Origin: Bradyrhizobium hipponense
GTDB taxonomy: Bacteria; Pseudomonadota; Alphaproteobacteria; Rhizobiales; Xanthobacteraceae
Reading direction: 5' to 3'
DNA length: 64,000 bases
Assembly: GCF_008123965.1 (NCBI RefSeq)
Contig: NZ_VSTH01000142.1
Location: forward strand, 40,738-104,737
A model generated the notes under the pieces. That model worked only from the letters and a program-made list of their open reading frames with translations. It did not search any database and was not told the origin of the DNA. Of this stretch, positions 24,865 through 33,798 are shown piece by piece. The position numbers and the translations under genes were made by a program. Position 1 is the stretch's first letter. The number at the start of each line of letters is the position of its first letter.

Positions 24865-24968
24865 GACCGATCCGGCGCGTGGTTTACGAAACCTTCAGTG
24901 CTCGCCTCTAATGATAACGGTTGCTTAGAACAAGCTTCCGTCAATCCGCTCAGGACGAGCCGCGCGTC

Positions 24969-26078
24969 ATGGCCAAGGCCGAGTTATCAATCATCGACGA
25001 GGTCGAGTCTGCGATCAGGCTCGGCTCGGCGGAAAAGGGTCTCGAAACGGCCCGGCGCGTCACCGACCTGTTCCTGTCATCCGCCGGAAGCTTCGACGAC
25101 GAGCAGATCCTGCTATTTGATGACGTGCTCGATCGCCTGATCGGCACCATCGAGCTGCGCGCGATCGCCGACATGGGCGCGCGCATTGCGCTGGCCGAGA
25201 TCAGCGCGCAGCTCGCGCCGATCGCCCAGGCGCCGCCGTCCGTGATGCGCCGTCTCGCCAACAATGACGAGATCCGCATCGCCGGTCCCGTGCTGCAGGA
25301 ATCGGCGCGCCTTGACGATGGCGAACTGGTGCAGATCGCAAGGTCCAAGGGCGAGCCGCATCTGCTCGCGGTCGCCGGCCGCTGGTGGCTGAAGGAGATC
25401 GTCACCGACGCGCTGCTGGCGCGCCGCTATCCGAGCGTCAGCCGGCGGATTGCCGCCAATCCCGGTGCGCGCGTCTCGGGAGCAGGATTTGCCGTTATCG
25501 TCGGACAGGCCGAGTCCGATCCTGAATTGGCCGTGAGCGTCGGCGTGCGCGTCGATCTGCCGTCGGAACTGCGCCGCCAGCTGCTGCGCTCGGCGACGGA
25601 TGCCGTTCGCACGCGGCTCTTGTCACGCGCGCCGCCGCATCTGTTCGAGGAAATCCAAAGCGCCATCGCGGCCGTCACCGTCGGTGTCGAGCGCGAGATG
25701 TCCGGTGTCCGCGATTTCGAAGGCGCCAAGCGCGCCATCGCAAATCTCAAGGGAGCCGGCCAGCTCAGCGAAGCGACGCTGTTCGGTTTCGCCACGCAGC
25801 GGCGTTATGAGGAAACCGTCGCTGCCTTGGCCGCGCTGTCCGGATCGACCGTCGAGGTCATTCGTCCGCTGATGCAGAGCCTGCGCGAGGACGGCCTGCT
25901 GGTGCCTTGCCGCGCGGCACAGCTCAGCTGGGAGACGACGACCGCCGTGCTCGAAAGCCGGTTTGCCACCGGAGCGATGAAGCCGGCCGATCTGGCCAAG
26001 GCGCAAGGCAATTTTGTCCGCATGACGCCGGAGAACGCACGGCGCACGCTGAGATTCTGGCAGGTTCGGGCGTCGTAG
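24969..26078 (+). CDS. DUF2336 domain protein
   Basis: 369 residues, all-alpha. Repeats of about 35 residues resemble HEAT-like pairs in the DUF2336 family, with the typical RRLANNDEIRIAGPVLQ segment (about residues 85-105) and VTDALLARRYPSV. No signal peptide or membrane segment. DUF2336 is widespread in alphaproteobacteria; function is unknown. ATG 24969 is chosen over 24921 because the domain begins right after it. Follows the RluA-type gene by 104 bases, possibly co-transcribed. Confidence 0.85.
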   Translation: MAKAELSIIDEVESAIRLGSAEKGLETARRVTDLFLSSAGSFDDEQILLFDDVLDRLIGTIELRAIADMGARIALAEISAQLAPIAQAPPSVMRRLANNDEIRIAGPVLQESARLDDGELVQIARSKGEPHLLAVAGRWWLKEIVTDALLARRYPSVSRRIAANPGARVSGAGFAVIVGQAESDPELAVSVGVRVDLPSELRRQLLRSATDAVRTRLLSRAPPHLFEEIQSAIAAVTVGVEREMSGVRDFEGAKRAIANLKGAGQLSEATLFGFATQRRYEETVAALAALSGSTVEVIRPLMQSLREDGLLVPCRAAQLSWETTTAVLESRFATGAMKPADLAKAQGNFVRMTPENARRTLRFWQVRAS

Positions 26079-26080
26079 GA

Positions 26081-26237
26081 TTCTTCCCCTCTCCCCTTGT
26101 GGGAGAGGGTGGCTCGCCGCGTAGCGGCGAGACGGGTGAGGGGTCTCTCTCCGCGTGTGAACATTTGCTTCAGTACTCATGGAGGCAACCCCTCATCCGG
26201 CGCTTCGCGCCACCTTCTCCCACAAGGGGAGAAGGAA
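26081..26237. repeat. Palindromic intergenic repeat, family R4 copy 2
   Basis: Left part CTCTCCCCTTGTGGGAGAGG, right part CTTCTCCCACAAGGGGAGAAGG. Outer arms pair over about 155 bases. The right part is read as the end of mtaB on the minus strand. Confidence 0.85.
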
Positions 26238-27500
26238 GGGCAGCGGCTGCACCGTCAGCCGCACACCATCACTGCCCGCGATCTTCAGCGACACGACGCT
26301 CCCCACCCGTTGGTCCGCAATCGCGACCGGCAGATAGTGCTCCGTCCGCCCCTGGCTCTCGCTCTCAATCAGCACATCGCGCCTCGCGCCGATTTCGGCT
26401 TGCAGCCTCTGCCGCAAGGCTTCTTCGCCCGCCGCCCGCAACCGCCTCGCGCGGTGCTTGATCTCGGGGCCCGCGACCTGCGGCATGCGCGCGGCCGGGG
26501 TGCCGGGGCGCGGCGAATAGGGGAAGACGTGCAGGAAGGTGAGGCCGCATTCTTCGACGAGGTCGAGCGAGCGGGAAAACATCTCCTCCGTCTCGGTCGG
26601 GAATCCGGCGATGATGTCGGCGCCGAACGCGACGTCAGGGCGCAGGCGGCGCACCTGGTCGCAGAACGCGATCGCATCGCTGCGCGAATGCCGCCGCTTC
26701 ATGCGCTTCAGGATCATGTCGTCGCCGGATTGCAGCGACAGATGCAGGTGCGGCATCAGCCGGGAATCGTCCGCGATGGCGTCGAGCAGATGATTATCCG
26801 CCTCGATCGAATCGATCGAGGAAATGCGCAGGCGTTTCAGCTCCGGCACATGCTGCAGGATCTGCTTGGTCAGCATACCGAGCCTGGGCGCGCCCGGAAG
26901 ATCAGTGCCGTAGCTCGTGAGATCGACGCCGGTGAGCACGATCTCGGCATGGCCGCGCTCGGCAAGCGCCCGCACCTGATCGACCACAGCCCCCATCGGC
27001 ACCGAGCGTGAATTGCCGCGGCCATAAGGGATGATGCAGAAGGTGCAGCGATGGTCGCAGCCGTTCTGCACCTGCACGAACACGCGCGGCAGACCGGCGG
27101 CAAAGCCGTCGATGAGATGCGGCGCCATCTGCTTCACGGCCATGATGTCGCTGACCGCGATCTTTTCGCCCGCGCCGATGTCGAATGCATCGCGCGCCTC
27201 GCGCCAGGCCGATGCGCGCATCTTGTCGTCATTGCCGACGACGCGATCGACCTCGGTCATGCCGGCGAACATCTGGCTTTGCGTCTGCGCGGCGCAGCCG
27301 GTGACGACGATGCGCGCGCCGGGCCGCTCGCGCTTCAATTTGCGGATCGACTGGCGCGCCTGCGCCACCGCTTCGTTGGTGACGGCGCAGCTGTTGATGA
27401 CGATGGTATCGGACAGCCCTGCGCCCTCCGCCTCGCGGCGGATCACCTCGGCCTCGAACGCATTGAGGCGGCAGCCGAAGGTGACAACCTCGACGCCCAT
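26193..27500 (-). CDS. mtaB: MtaB, tRNA (t6A37) methylthiotransferase
   Basis: 435 residues. The UPF0004 N-terminal domain supplies three cysteines (TFGCRLN, NSCAV, VTGCAAQ) and the radical-SAM domain has CDHRCTFC. Together they give the two iron-sulfur clusters of methylthiotransferases; the sequence type is MtaB, which makes ms2t6A in tRNAs decoding ANN. ATG 27500 overlaps the dapF stop (TGATG), so the two genes are translationally coupled. The last 14 residues (FLLPLWEKVARSAG) and the stop come from an R4 repeat, so the native end is probably near residue 421. Confidence 0.93.
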   Translation of the reverse strand: MGVEVVTFGCRLNAFEAEVIRREAEGAGLSDTIVINSCAVTNEAVAQARQSIRKLKRERPGARIVVTGCAAQTQSQMFAGMTEVDRVVGNDDKMRASAWREARDAFDIGAGEKIAVSDIMAVKQMAPHLIDGFAAGLPRVFVQVQNGCDHRCTFCIIPYGRGNSRSVPMGAVVDQVRALAERGHAEIVLTGVDLTSYGTDLPGAPRLGMLTKQILQHVPELKRLRISSIDSIEADNHLLDAIADDSRLMPHLHLSLQSGDDMILKRMKRRHSRSDAIAFCDQVRRLRPDVAFGADIIAGFPTETEEMFSRSLDLVEECGLTFLHVFPYSPRPGTPAARMPQVAGPEIKHRARRLRAAGEEALRQRLQAEIGARRDVLIESESQGRTEHYLPVAIADQRVGSVVSLKIAGSDGVRLTVQPLPFLLPLWEKVARSAG

Positions 27501-28375
27501 CACGCGACCGGCGCGAACAGCGCCGGATCGAAGGCGCCCTCATATTCGAAGGTCGCCGTGCCCGTCATCAGCACGTGGTCGTCGCGCTCGCGCCATTCGA
27601 TGCCAAGCTTGCCGCCGGGCAGCGTGATCTCGACATTGCGTTCGGTGCGCTTCAGCCGCGCCGCGGCCACCGCAGTCGCGCAGGCCGCCGAGCCGCACGC
27701 CTTGGTCAGGCCCGCGCCGCGCTCCCAGGTGCGGATCGTGATGTGGTCGCGATCGACGATGCGCGCGAGCGTGATGTTGGCGCGCTCCGGGAAGATCGGG
27801 TGATTCTCCAGCAGCGGGCCGAAGCGCTCGAGGTCATAGGCATCGACGTCGTCGACCCAGAAGATCGCGTGCGGATTGCCCATGCTCACCACTGATGGCG
27901 AATGCAGGATCGGATTGTCGATCGGCCCGATCTGCAATTCGATGTAGCGGGTATCGCGAAACTCTTCCGCCAGCGGAATGTCCTGCCAGCCGAACCTGGG
28001 CGCGCCCATGTCCACGGTGTAGAGATCCGGCGCCGGGCCCTGCCAGCAATTGAGCAGCCCCGCCGGCGTCTCGAACGTTATCGTGGTCTGCCCGGTCTTC
28101 TCGAAGATGCGCCGCACCACGCAGCGCATGCCGTTGCCGCAGGCGCCGGCCTCCGAGCCGTCATTGTTGTAGATGCGGATGAAGGCTTCGGTGCCGTCGA
28201 GCCGCGGCTTCTGGAGCACCATGAGCTGGTCGTAAGCCACGCCGCCATGAGCCGATGCGACAGCGCGGGCGTCGTCGGGCGTGACCGGCGCGGCGGAATC
28301 GCGCATGTCGACAACGACGATCTCGTTGCCGATGCCGTTCATCTTGGCAAATGCGTGGTTGGCCAGCGCGCTCAT
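27500..28375 (-). CDS. dapF: Diaminopimelate epimerase
   Basis: 291 residues. The two catalytic cysteines are seen in ACGNGMRC and KACGSAAC, and the N-terminal AKMNGIGNE is standard. It converts LL- to meso-diaminopimelate for lysine and peptidoglycan, completing the branch fed by asd (43857). ATG 28375 is preferred over an open frame running to 28456, since the domain starts eleven residues later. It overlaps mtaB by one base, forming a dapF-mtaB operon. Confidence 0.97.
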   Translation of the reverse strand: MSALANHAFAKMNGIGNEIVVVDMRDSAAPVTPDDARAVASAHGGVAYDQLMVLQKPRLDGTEAFIRIYNNDGSEAGACGNGMRCVVRRIFEKTGQTTITFETPAGLLNCWQGPAPDLYTVDMGAPRFGWQDIPLAEEFRDTRYIELQIGPIDNPILHSPSVVSMGNPHAIFWVDDVDAYDLERFGPLLENHPIFPERANITLARIVDRDHITIRTWERGAGLTKACGSAACATAVAAARLKRTERNVEITLPGGKLGIEWRERDDHVLMTGTATFEYEGAFDPALFAPVA

Positions 28376-28526
28376 GAAAAATCCTGAATTCGCCCGCCTT
28401 ATATGGCGATCCTGGGCGGCTTGGCCAGTGCTTTGCCGCGCACGCCCATGACGCATCTGTCATGGGACGAATTCGGCGCTCGCGTGTTAGAACGACGCGG
28501 CTCGCGCATGCCGGGACGCGCAGCCA

Positions 28527-28574
28527 GTTAAGGCCTTGGCGGGTTAAGATCTTGGTGGGTTAAGGCCTTGGTGC
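28527..28574 (+). repeat. Three 16-bp direct repeats with palindromic cores
   Basis: GTTAAGGCCTTGGCGG, GTTAAGATCTTGGTGG and GTTAAGGCCTTGGTGC are contiguous. Each contains a perfect 8-bp palindrome (AAGGCCTT or AAGATCTT). They end 22 bases before the GyrI-like gene and could be a tandem operator. Confidence 0.8.
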
Positions 28575-28596
28575 GTCAGGTTTTGGGGAGAATAAT

Positions 28597-29340
28597 ATGA
28601 ATCGCTTTTGCCGTCTCGCTTTTGCCGCGCTGATCCCGGCAGCAGCCATGTCGTTTGGTCCGTCCGCCACGTTGGCACAGAGCCCGAGCCCGGCGCCGGC
28701 GGCCTCGGCCAGTCCCTCGCCGGCCCCGGCGGCATCGCCATCCCCGGCCGCAAGTGCCCCGGCCGCGAGCGCTTCGCCTGCGCCTGTGGCAACGCCGTCG
28801 CCTGCCGCCAGCGCCTCACCCTCGCCCAGCCCAGCCCCGCCGCCCGCTGCGGCCGCCACTCCGGCCCCGGTGCAGACCGCCGATCCCTTTGGGCAGGAGA
28901 CCGTGCTCGAGCCGAAGAAGGTCGTGATGGTCAAGGGCACTGCCAATTGGGATTCCGCCTTCGACACGCTGATCGACGCTTTCAAGGCGCTGAATGCGCT
29001 CCTGGACAAGCAGGGCATCAAGCACGCCGGCAATTCGATGATCGTCTACACCTCGACGGACGATACCGGCTTCACCTTTCTCGCCGAAATCCCGGTCGAG
29101 CAGGATCCGAAAAACCTGCCCAAGGACATGAGCGTCGGCAAATCGCCGGAGGGCAAGGCGCTGAAATTCGTCCATCGTGGCTCCTACGACAACATGGACA
29201 ACACCTATGAGGCGATCACCAATCACCTCGACGACAAGAAGCTCGAAGCCAAGGACACGTTCATCGAGGAGTACCTGACCGATCCTCTCAAGACGGCCGA
29301 GGACAAGCTCGTGATCAATGTTTTCGTGCCGCTGAAGTGA
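28597..29340 (+). CDS. Exported protein with Ala/Ser/Pro linker and GyrI-like effector-binding domain
   Basis: 247 residues. A signal peptide (to about residue 28, TLAQ) leads into about 65 residues of low-complexity Ala/Ser/Pro, then a GyrI-like domain from about residue 95 to the end. The domain shows the family pattern: KFVHRGSYDNMDNTYEAITNHL in its core, then EEYLTDP and a final INVFVP strand. GyrI-like domains normally bind small effectors in cytosolic regulators; an exported copy is unusual. GGGGAG precedes ATG 28597. The SIMPL gene starts 5 bases after the stop. Confidence 0.75.
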   Translation: MNRFCRLAFAALIPAAAMSFGPSATLAQSPSPAPAASASPSPAPAASPSPAASAPAASASPAPVATPSPAASASPSPSPAPPPAAAATPAPVQTADPFGQETVLEPKKVVMVKGTANWDSAFDTLIDAFKALNALLDKQGIKHAGNSMIVYTSTDDTGFTFLAEIPVEQDPKNLPKDMSVGKSPEGKALKFVHRGSYDNMDNTYEAITNHLDDKKLEAKDTFIEEYLTDPLKTAEDKLVINVFVPLK

Positions 29341-29345
29341 GACCG

Positions 29346-30062
29346 ATGAAGAAGCCCGTTGCCCTTTTTGCTTCCCTTGCCGCCGTTTTCGCCGCCACGC
29401 TTTTTGCGACGTCCGCGCTCGCCGACGATTTTCCGGCTGTCATCTCCGTGAGTGGCGAAGCGACGGTGTCCGCCGCGCCCGACCTCGCGCATATCGATGC
29501 CGGCGTCGCCAATGACGCCAAGTCGGCGAAGGAAGCCTCCGACGCCAACAACGCTGCGATGGGCAAGGTGCTGCTGGCGCTGAAGGGGGCCGGGGTCGCC
29601 GAGAAGGACTACCAGACCTCGCGTCTGTCATTGCAGCCGCAATACGCGCCGAACCGCAGTGGCGGCGCCTCGCCGGTGGTCGGCTTCCGCGCCAGCAACC
29701 GCGTCACCGTGAAAATACGCGACGTGACCAAGGTGGCCGGCATCATCGACACGCTGGTCGGCGCCGGCGCCAACGATATCGGCAACATCTCCTTCGAGGT
29801 GACCCAGGCGTCAAAGTTGCTCGACGGTGCCCGCGAACAGGCAGTTGCCGATGCCCGCCGCAAGGCCGAGATCTACGCCAAGGCCACCGGCGTCACACTC
29901 GGCGCACCGCTCAGCCTTTCCGAGGGCGGCGGACCGGTGCCGCTGCTCAAGGGGCGAATGGCCACCGCGCCGATGGCCGCGACGCAGGCCGCGGTTGCGC
30001 CCGGCGAGGAGACGCTGTCGGTGACGGTGAATGTGAGCTGGGCGATCAAGCAGGGGCAGTAA
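29346..30062 (+). CDS. Periplasmic SIMPL (DUF541) domain protein
   Basis: 238 residues. Signal peptide ending in SALADD, then the SIMPL domain: ISVSGEATVSAAPDLA, a TSRLSLQPQY segment and VARRKAE-like AVADARRKAEIYAKA. The family has diverse members, including outer-surface and immune-signalling proteins, and no common enzyme activity. ATG 29346 fits the signal peptide; a GTG overlapping the upstream stop (29337) is also in frame. Operon with the GyrI-like exported protein. Confidence 0.85.
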   Translation: MKKPVALFASLAAVFAATLFATSALADDFPAVISVSGEATVSAAPDLAHIDAGVANDAKSAKEASDANNAAMGKVLLALKGAGVAEKDYQTSRLSLQPQYAPNRSGGASPVVGFRASNRVTVKIRDVTKVAGIIDTLVGAGANDIGNISFEVTQASKLLDGAREQAVADARRKAEIYAKATGVTLGAPLSLSEGGGPVPLLKGRMATAPMAATQAAVAPGEETLSVTVNVSWAIKQGQ

Positions 30063-30107
30063 GTAAGTAGAGCGCCGCAAGAGGCGCGCTGCAGCAACAA
30101 CAATAGT

Positions 30108-30250
30108 GTCGTCCCGGCCAAGGCCGGGATCCATAACCACAGGAAGTGGTTGTGACGCGAAGGTGGTAACTCCGAGTCTTCGCCAAACTGGATCCTGCGG
30201 CTATGGGTCCCGGATCTGCACGCGCTTGAGGCGCGCTTGTCCGGGACGAC
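30108..30250 (+). repeat. Palindromic intergenic repeat, family R1 copy 2
   Basis: GTCGTCCCGGCCAAGGCCGGGA at the left and CTTGTCCGGGACGAC at the right, with CGGCTATGGGTCCCGG inside. Lies between convergent SIMPL and MBL genes. Confidence 0.9.
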
Positions 30251-30270
30251 TATGTGTGAGGAGAGCTGGA

Positions 30271-31335
30271 CTAAATCTCCACCACCTGCCCCGGCTTCAT
30301 CGCCACGAACCGCTCTTGCGGAATCTTCGCCGCATCGAGCGCTTCGACCAGCGCCTTGGCCGGCGCATCGATCGCTTCATCCGTCAGCTGAAACGTTCCG
30401 TGATGATGCCCAAGCGCGGCCTGCGCGCCGCAATCCAACAGCGCTTTCACTGCATCTTCCGGATTCATGTGCTGGTCGCGCATGAACCAGCGCGGCTCGT
30501 AGGCGCCGATGGGCAGGATCGCCAGACGGAGCGGCCCATGCGCCGCGGCGACGCGGCGGAAATGCCTGCCCTCGCCATAGCCGGAATCGCAGACGACATA
30601 GATTTTTCCGGCCGGCGTCTCCAGCACAAAACTCGCCCATAACGCCTTGTTGCGATCGAACATGCCGCGCGCCGTCCAATGCCTGGTCGGCACCAGCGTC
30701 ACGGCAATTCCGCCACCGAGCTCGACGCGATCGTGCCAGTCGAACGCTTCCACCTTGATGGTGGCATCGGCGCTGCGCATCGTGACGTCGTTGCCGAGCG
30801 GCGTGACCACGCGCGGCGCAAAATTCTTGGCGAGCCGCGACAGTGTCGCGACATCGAGATGATCGTAGTGTCCGTGCGAGACCAGCACGAAGTCGATCTT
30901 CGGCAATTTCTCGAACGCGATGCCGGGGTCGTTGTGCCGTTTCGGTCCGGCCCACGCGACCGGCGAGACCCGCATCGACCAGACGGGATCGACCAGGATA
31001 TTGAGGCCGCCGGTCTGGATCAGCCAGCTTGCATGACCGACGAAGGAGAGCCGTACCTTGCCGCCGTCGACGCGGGCCGGCGGCGTGTCGGCATGGGGGC
31101 TTGGCGCCCACACAGGCCATGTCGCGCGTTGCCGCCTGCGGCCGAATTGCCAGCGCAGGACCTCGCCAAGCGATCTTGGCGGCGCGCCGTCCGGATCAAA
31201 AAAGTGCAGACCGTTGAAATGGTCGGAGGCGGGTCCGTCGTAGGTTTTCATGCGGGACATCCAGAGCCACGGAACACCGACCGGCGCGGCGCCTCCGGCA
31301 AGCAGTCCAAAGATGCGACGGCGGGTGGTCGGCAC
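30271..31335 (-). CDS. MBL-fold metallohydrolase, NAPE-PLD-like
   Basis: 354 residues. The metal motif SHGHYDHLD and the preceding GHASWLIQ and DPVWSMR segments are those of the NAPE-PLD/UlaG-like branch; later His residues (PTRHW, GHHHG) complete the metal site. The N-terminus has Arg residues and one hydrophobic stretch (about residues 8-26), so it may be membrane-anchored or Tat-exported. Bacterial substrates are unknown; N-acylethanolamine phospholipids are the model from animals. Confidence 0.85.
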   Translation of the reverse strand: MPTTRRRIFGLLAGGAAPVGVPWLWMSRMKTYDGPASDHFNGLHFFDPDGAPPRSLGEVLRWQFGRRRQRATWPVWAPSPHADTPPARVDGGKVRLSFVGHASWLIQTGGLNILVDPVWSMRVSPVAWAGPKRHNDPGIAFEKLPKIDFVLVSHGHYDHLDVATLSRLAKNFAPRVVTPLGNDVTMRSADATIKVEAFDWHDRVELGGGIAVTLVPTRHWTARGMFDRNKALWASFVLETPAGKIYVVCDSGYGEGRHFRRVAAAHGPLRLAILPIGAYEPRWFMRDQHMNPEDAVKALLDCGAQAALGHHHGTFQLTDEAIDAPAKALVEALDAAKIPQERFVAMKPGQVVEI

Positions 31336-31770
31336 GGCTGGTCAGGGACGATACGCGAGGTAAGGCATCTCGCCAAATATGGGCGACACCGTAGCGAATG
31401 GAACCCGCGACCAAAAGCAGCACATTTTCAAAGCCTTGCCTTCCCAGAGACGCCTCGGCACCCTAACTTTCCTTGACTTTTGGGCGCCAGCGGCGTTTAA
31501 CCCGCGCACTTTCTCGGAAAGGCCTTCTTTTCGACCCGCCCACTGGCCCTGCGAGGCCAGAGGCCAACGCCCGACAGCGCTGTGCGCCCTCGGGCGTGAA
31601 GGTGTTTGGATTATCTTCTCCCTCGCCCCGCTCTTGCGGGGAGAGGGTCGGGGTGAGGGGCTCTCTCCGCGTATGATGCGCGTAGATGGTCCCGTACCCC
31701 CCTCACCCGCCGCGCAAAGGCGCGGCGACCTCTCCCCGCAGGCGGGGAGAGGTTAAAAAGGACAACGGCA
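31336..31770. other. 435-base intergenic region upstream of ffh
   Basis: The left half (31336-31618) has no gene or clear motif. The right part is an R4 repeat (31619-31753), leaving 17 bases before the ffh TTG start. The ffh promoter therefore lies in or left of the repeat; no confident -35/-10 was recognised. Confidence 0.6.
31619..31753. repeat. Palindromic intergenic repeat, family R4 copy 3
   Basis: CTCGCCCCGCTCTTGCGGGG at the left and CTCTCCCCGCAGGCGGGGAG at the right, with GGTGAGGGGCTCTCTCCGCG inside, as in the copies at 17841 and 26081. Confidence 0.85.
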
Positions 31771-33324
31771 TTGTTCGACAATCTGTCGGAACGGCTTGGC
31801 GGCATTCTCGATCGTCTGACGGGGCGCGGTGCGCTGACCGAAAAGGACGTCGATGCCGCGATGCGCGAGGTGCGCCGCGCGCTGCTGGAAGCCGACGTCG
31901 CGCTCGAGGTCGTGCGCAGCTTCACCGAGCGGGTCCGCGAGCAGGCGATCGGCGCCACCGTCGTGAAGTCGGTGACGCCCGGCCAGATGGTGGTCAAGAT
32001 CGTCCATGACGAGCTGATCAACACGCTCGGCGCCGAAAGCCAGACCATCGACGTCAATTCCGTGCCGCCGGTGCCGATCATGATGGTCGGTTTGCAAGGC
32101 TCGGGTAAGACGACGACCACCGCAAAGCTCGCCCGCCGCCTGGTCCAGCGCGACAAGCGCAAGGTGCTGATGGCTTCGCTCGATATCTACCGCCCGGCGG
32201 CGATGGAGCAGCTGGCCGTGCTCGGCCGCGATCTCGATATTCCGACCCTGCCGATCGTCGCCGGCCAGCAGCCGCCCCAGATCGCCAAGCGCGCGCTCGA
32301 GGCCGGCAAGCTTGGCGGCTACGACATCGTACTGCTCGACACCGCCGGCCGCACCACGCTCGACGAAGAGATGATGGCGGAAGCAGCAAGCATCAAAGCC
32401 GCGGCCAATCCGCATGAAGTGCTGCTGGTCGCGGATAGCCTCACCGGCCAGGACGCCGTCAACCTCGCCCGCGCCTTCGACGAGCGCGTCGGCCTCACCG
32501 GCATAGTGCTGACCCGCGTGGACGGCGATGGCCGAGGCGGCGCCGCGCTGTCGATGCGTGCCGTCACCGGCAAGCCGATCAAGCTGATCGGCACCGGTGA
32601 AAAGACCGACGCGCTGGAAGATTTCCACCCCGACCGTATTGCGGGGCGCATCCTCGGCATGGGCGACGTGGTGTCGCTGGTCGAGCGTGCCGCCGCCAAC
32701 ATCGACGCCGAAAAGGCCGCGCGCACCGCTGAGCGGATGCGCAAGGGCCAGTTCGACCTCAACGACATGCGCGAGCAGCTGTTGCAGATGGCCAATATGG
32801 GCGGCATCAGCGGCTTGATGGGAATGATGCCCGGCATCGCCAAGATGAAGAACCAGATCGCGGCCGCCGGCATCGACGACAAGATCTTGAAGCGCCAGGT
32901 CGCCGTGATCGATTCCATGACGCGTGACGAGCGCCGTCATCCCGATTTGCTCAAGGCCAGCCGCAAGAAGCGCATCGCCGCCGGAAGCGGCCAGAGTGTC
33001 GAGCAGGTCAACAAGCTGCTCAAGATGCACCGGAACATGGCCGACGTGATGAAGGCCATGGGCTCGGGCAAGCGCGGCCCGCTCGCCGGCATCGCGCAAG
33101 CCATGGGCTTTGGCGGTGGCATGAAGCCGCCTTCGCCGGAAGAGATGAAGGCGTTGCAGGAGAAGATGCAGAGCGGTGGCGGGCAGGGTCTGCCCAGCCT
33201 GCCGAAGGATCTGCCGCCTGGCCTGCGCCAGGGTCTTCCGAATGTGCCGGGGCTCACGGGCCTCAGCAACAAGCCGACCCTGCCCGGGCTCGGCGGCTTC
33301 CCCGGACTGGGGAAGAAGAAGTGA
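31771..33324 (+). CDS. ffh: Ffh, signal recognition particle protein
   Basis: 517 residues. N domain, then GTPase motifs GLQGSGKTT (about residues 107-115), DTAGR and TRVDGD; the Met-rich M domain (MANMGG, MGMMPG, KILKRQ) binds 4.5S RNA. The C-terminal Gly/Pro/Leu-rich tail is long. The start is TTG 31771, matching the conserved N-terminus FDNLSERL, with AAGGAC nearby. It delivers membrane proteins to FtsY (23158). First gene of the ffh-rpsP-rimM-trmD-rplS block. Confidence 0.96.
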   Translation: MFDNLSERLGGILDRLTGRGALTEKDVDAAMREVRRALLEADVALEVVRSFTERVREQAIGATVVKSVTPGQMVVKIVHDELINTLGAESQTIDVNSVPPVPIMMVGLQGSGKTTTTAKLARRLVQRDKRKVLMASLDIYRPAAMEQLAVLGRDLDIPTLPIVAGQQPPQIAKRALEAGKLGGYDIVLLDTAGRTTLDEEMMAEAASIKAAANPHEVLLVADSLTGQDAVNLARAFDERVGLTGIVLTRVDGDGRGGAALSMRAVTGKPIKLIGTGEKTDALEDFHPDRIAGRILGMGDVVSLVERAAANIDAEKAARTAERMRKGQFDLNDMREQLLQMANMGGISGLMGMMPGIAKMKNQIAAAGIDDKILKRQVAVIDSMTRDERRHPDLLKASRKKRIAAGSGQSVEQVNKLLKMHRNMADVMKAMGSGKRGPLAGIAQAMGFGGGMKPPSPEEMKALQEKMQSGGGQGLPSLPKDLPPGLRQGLPNVPGLTGLSNKPTLPGLGGFPGLGKKK

Positions 33325-33333
33325 TCTCGCCCC

Positions 33334-33412
33334 GTCATTGCGAGCGCAGCGAAGCAATCCAGACCGTTTCTGCGGAAAGATTTCTGGATTGCTTCGCTGC
33401 GCTCGCAATGAC
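33334..33412. repeat. Palindromic intergenic repeat, family R2 copy 2
   Basis: GTCATTGCGAGCGCAGCGAAG and its exact complement enclose about 35 bases, so almost the whole 79 bases can form a hairpin. It sits between ffh and rpsP inside a conserved operon. Confidence 0.9.
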
Positions 33413-33456
33413 GAACCAAGCCGACCTTTGATTTAACAGCTACTCAGGAGACCAAC

Positions 33457-33789
33457 ATGTCAGTCGTTATCCGCCTCGCGCGCGCAGGCACCAAGAAGCG
33501 TCCCGTCTATCACGTTGTTGTCGCCGACTCGCGCTTCCCCCGCGATGGCCGCTTCATCGAGCGTCTCGGCTATTTCAACCCGCTGCTGCCGAAGGACAAC
33601 GAGACCCGCCTGAAGCTCGACATGGACAAGGTGAAGGCTTGGCTCGCCAAGGGCGCGCAGCCCTCGGACCGCGTGTCGCGCTTCCTCGACGCTGCCGGCG
33701 TCAAGAAGCGCGAAGCGCGCAGCAACCCGGAGAAGGCCGTGCCGCGCAAGGAGCGCAAGGCGCAGGCCGAAGCCGCTGCGAAGGGCTAA
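33457..33789 (+). CDS. rpsP: 30S ribosomal protein S16
   Basis: 110 residues. The whole S16 core is present: SVVIRLARAGTKKRP, then VADSRFPRDGRFIE and LGYFNPL. The C-terminal Lys/Arg/Ala extension is typical of alphaproteobacteria. Ribosomal small-subunit assembly protein. GGAG precedes ATG 33457, and rimM follows after 9 bases. Confidence 0.98.
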   Translation: MSVVIRLARAGTKKRPVYHVVVADSRFPRDGRFIERLGYFNPLLPKDNETRLKLDMDKVKAWLAKGAQPSDRVSRFLDAAGVKKREARSNPEKAVPRKERKAQAEAAAKG

Positions 33790-33798
33790 GGCCAGCCC

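Noticed and set aside
28527..28574. CRISPR-like array
   Set aside because: Units are 16 bp, contiguous and without spacers, and no cas genes occur in the window.
31336..33456. 4.5S SRP RNA gene near ffh
   Set aside because: No conserved GGAAGCAGC-type SRP loop was seen; the hairpins present belong to repeats.
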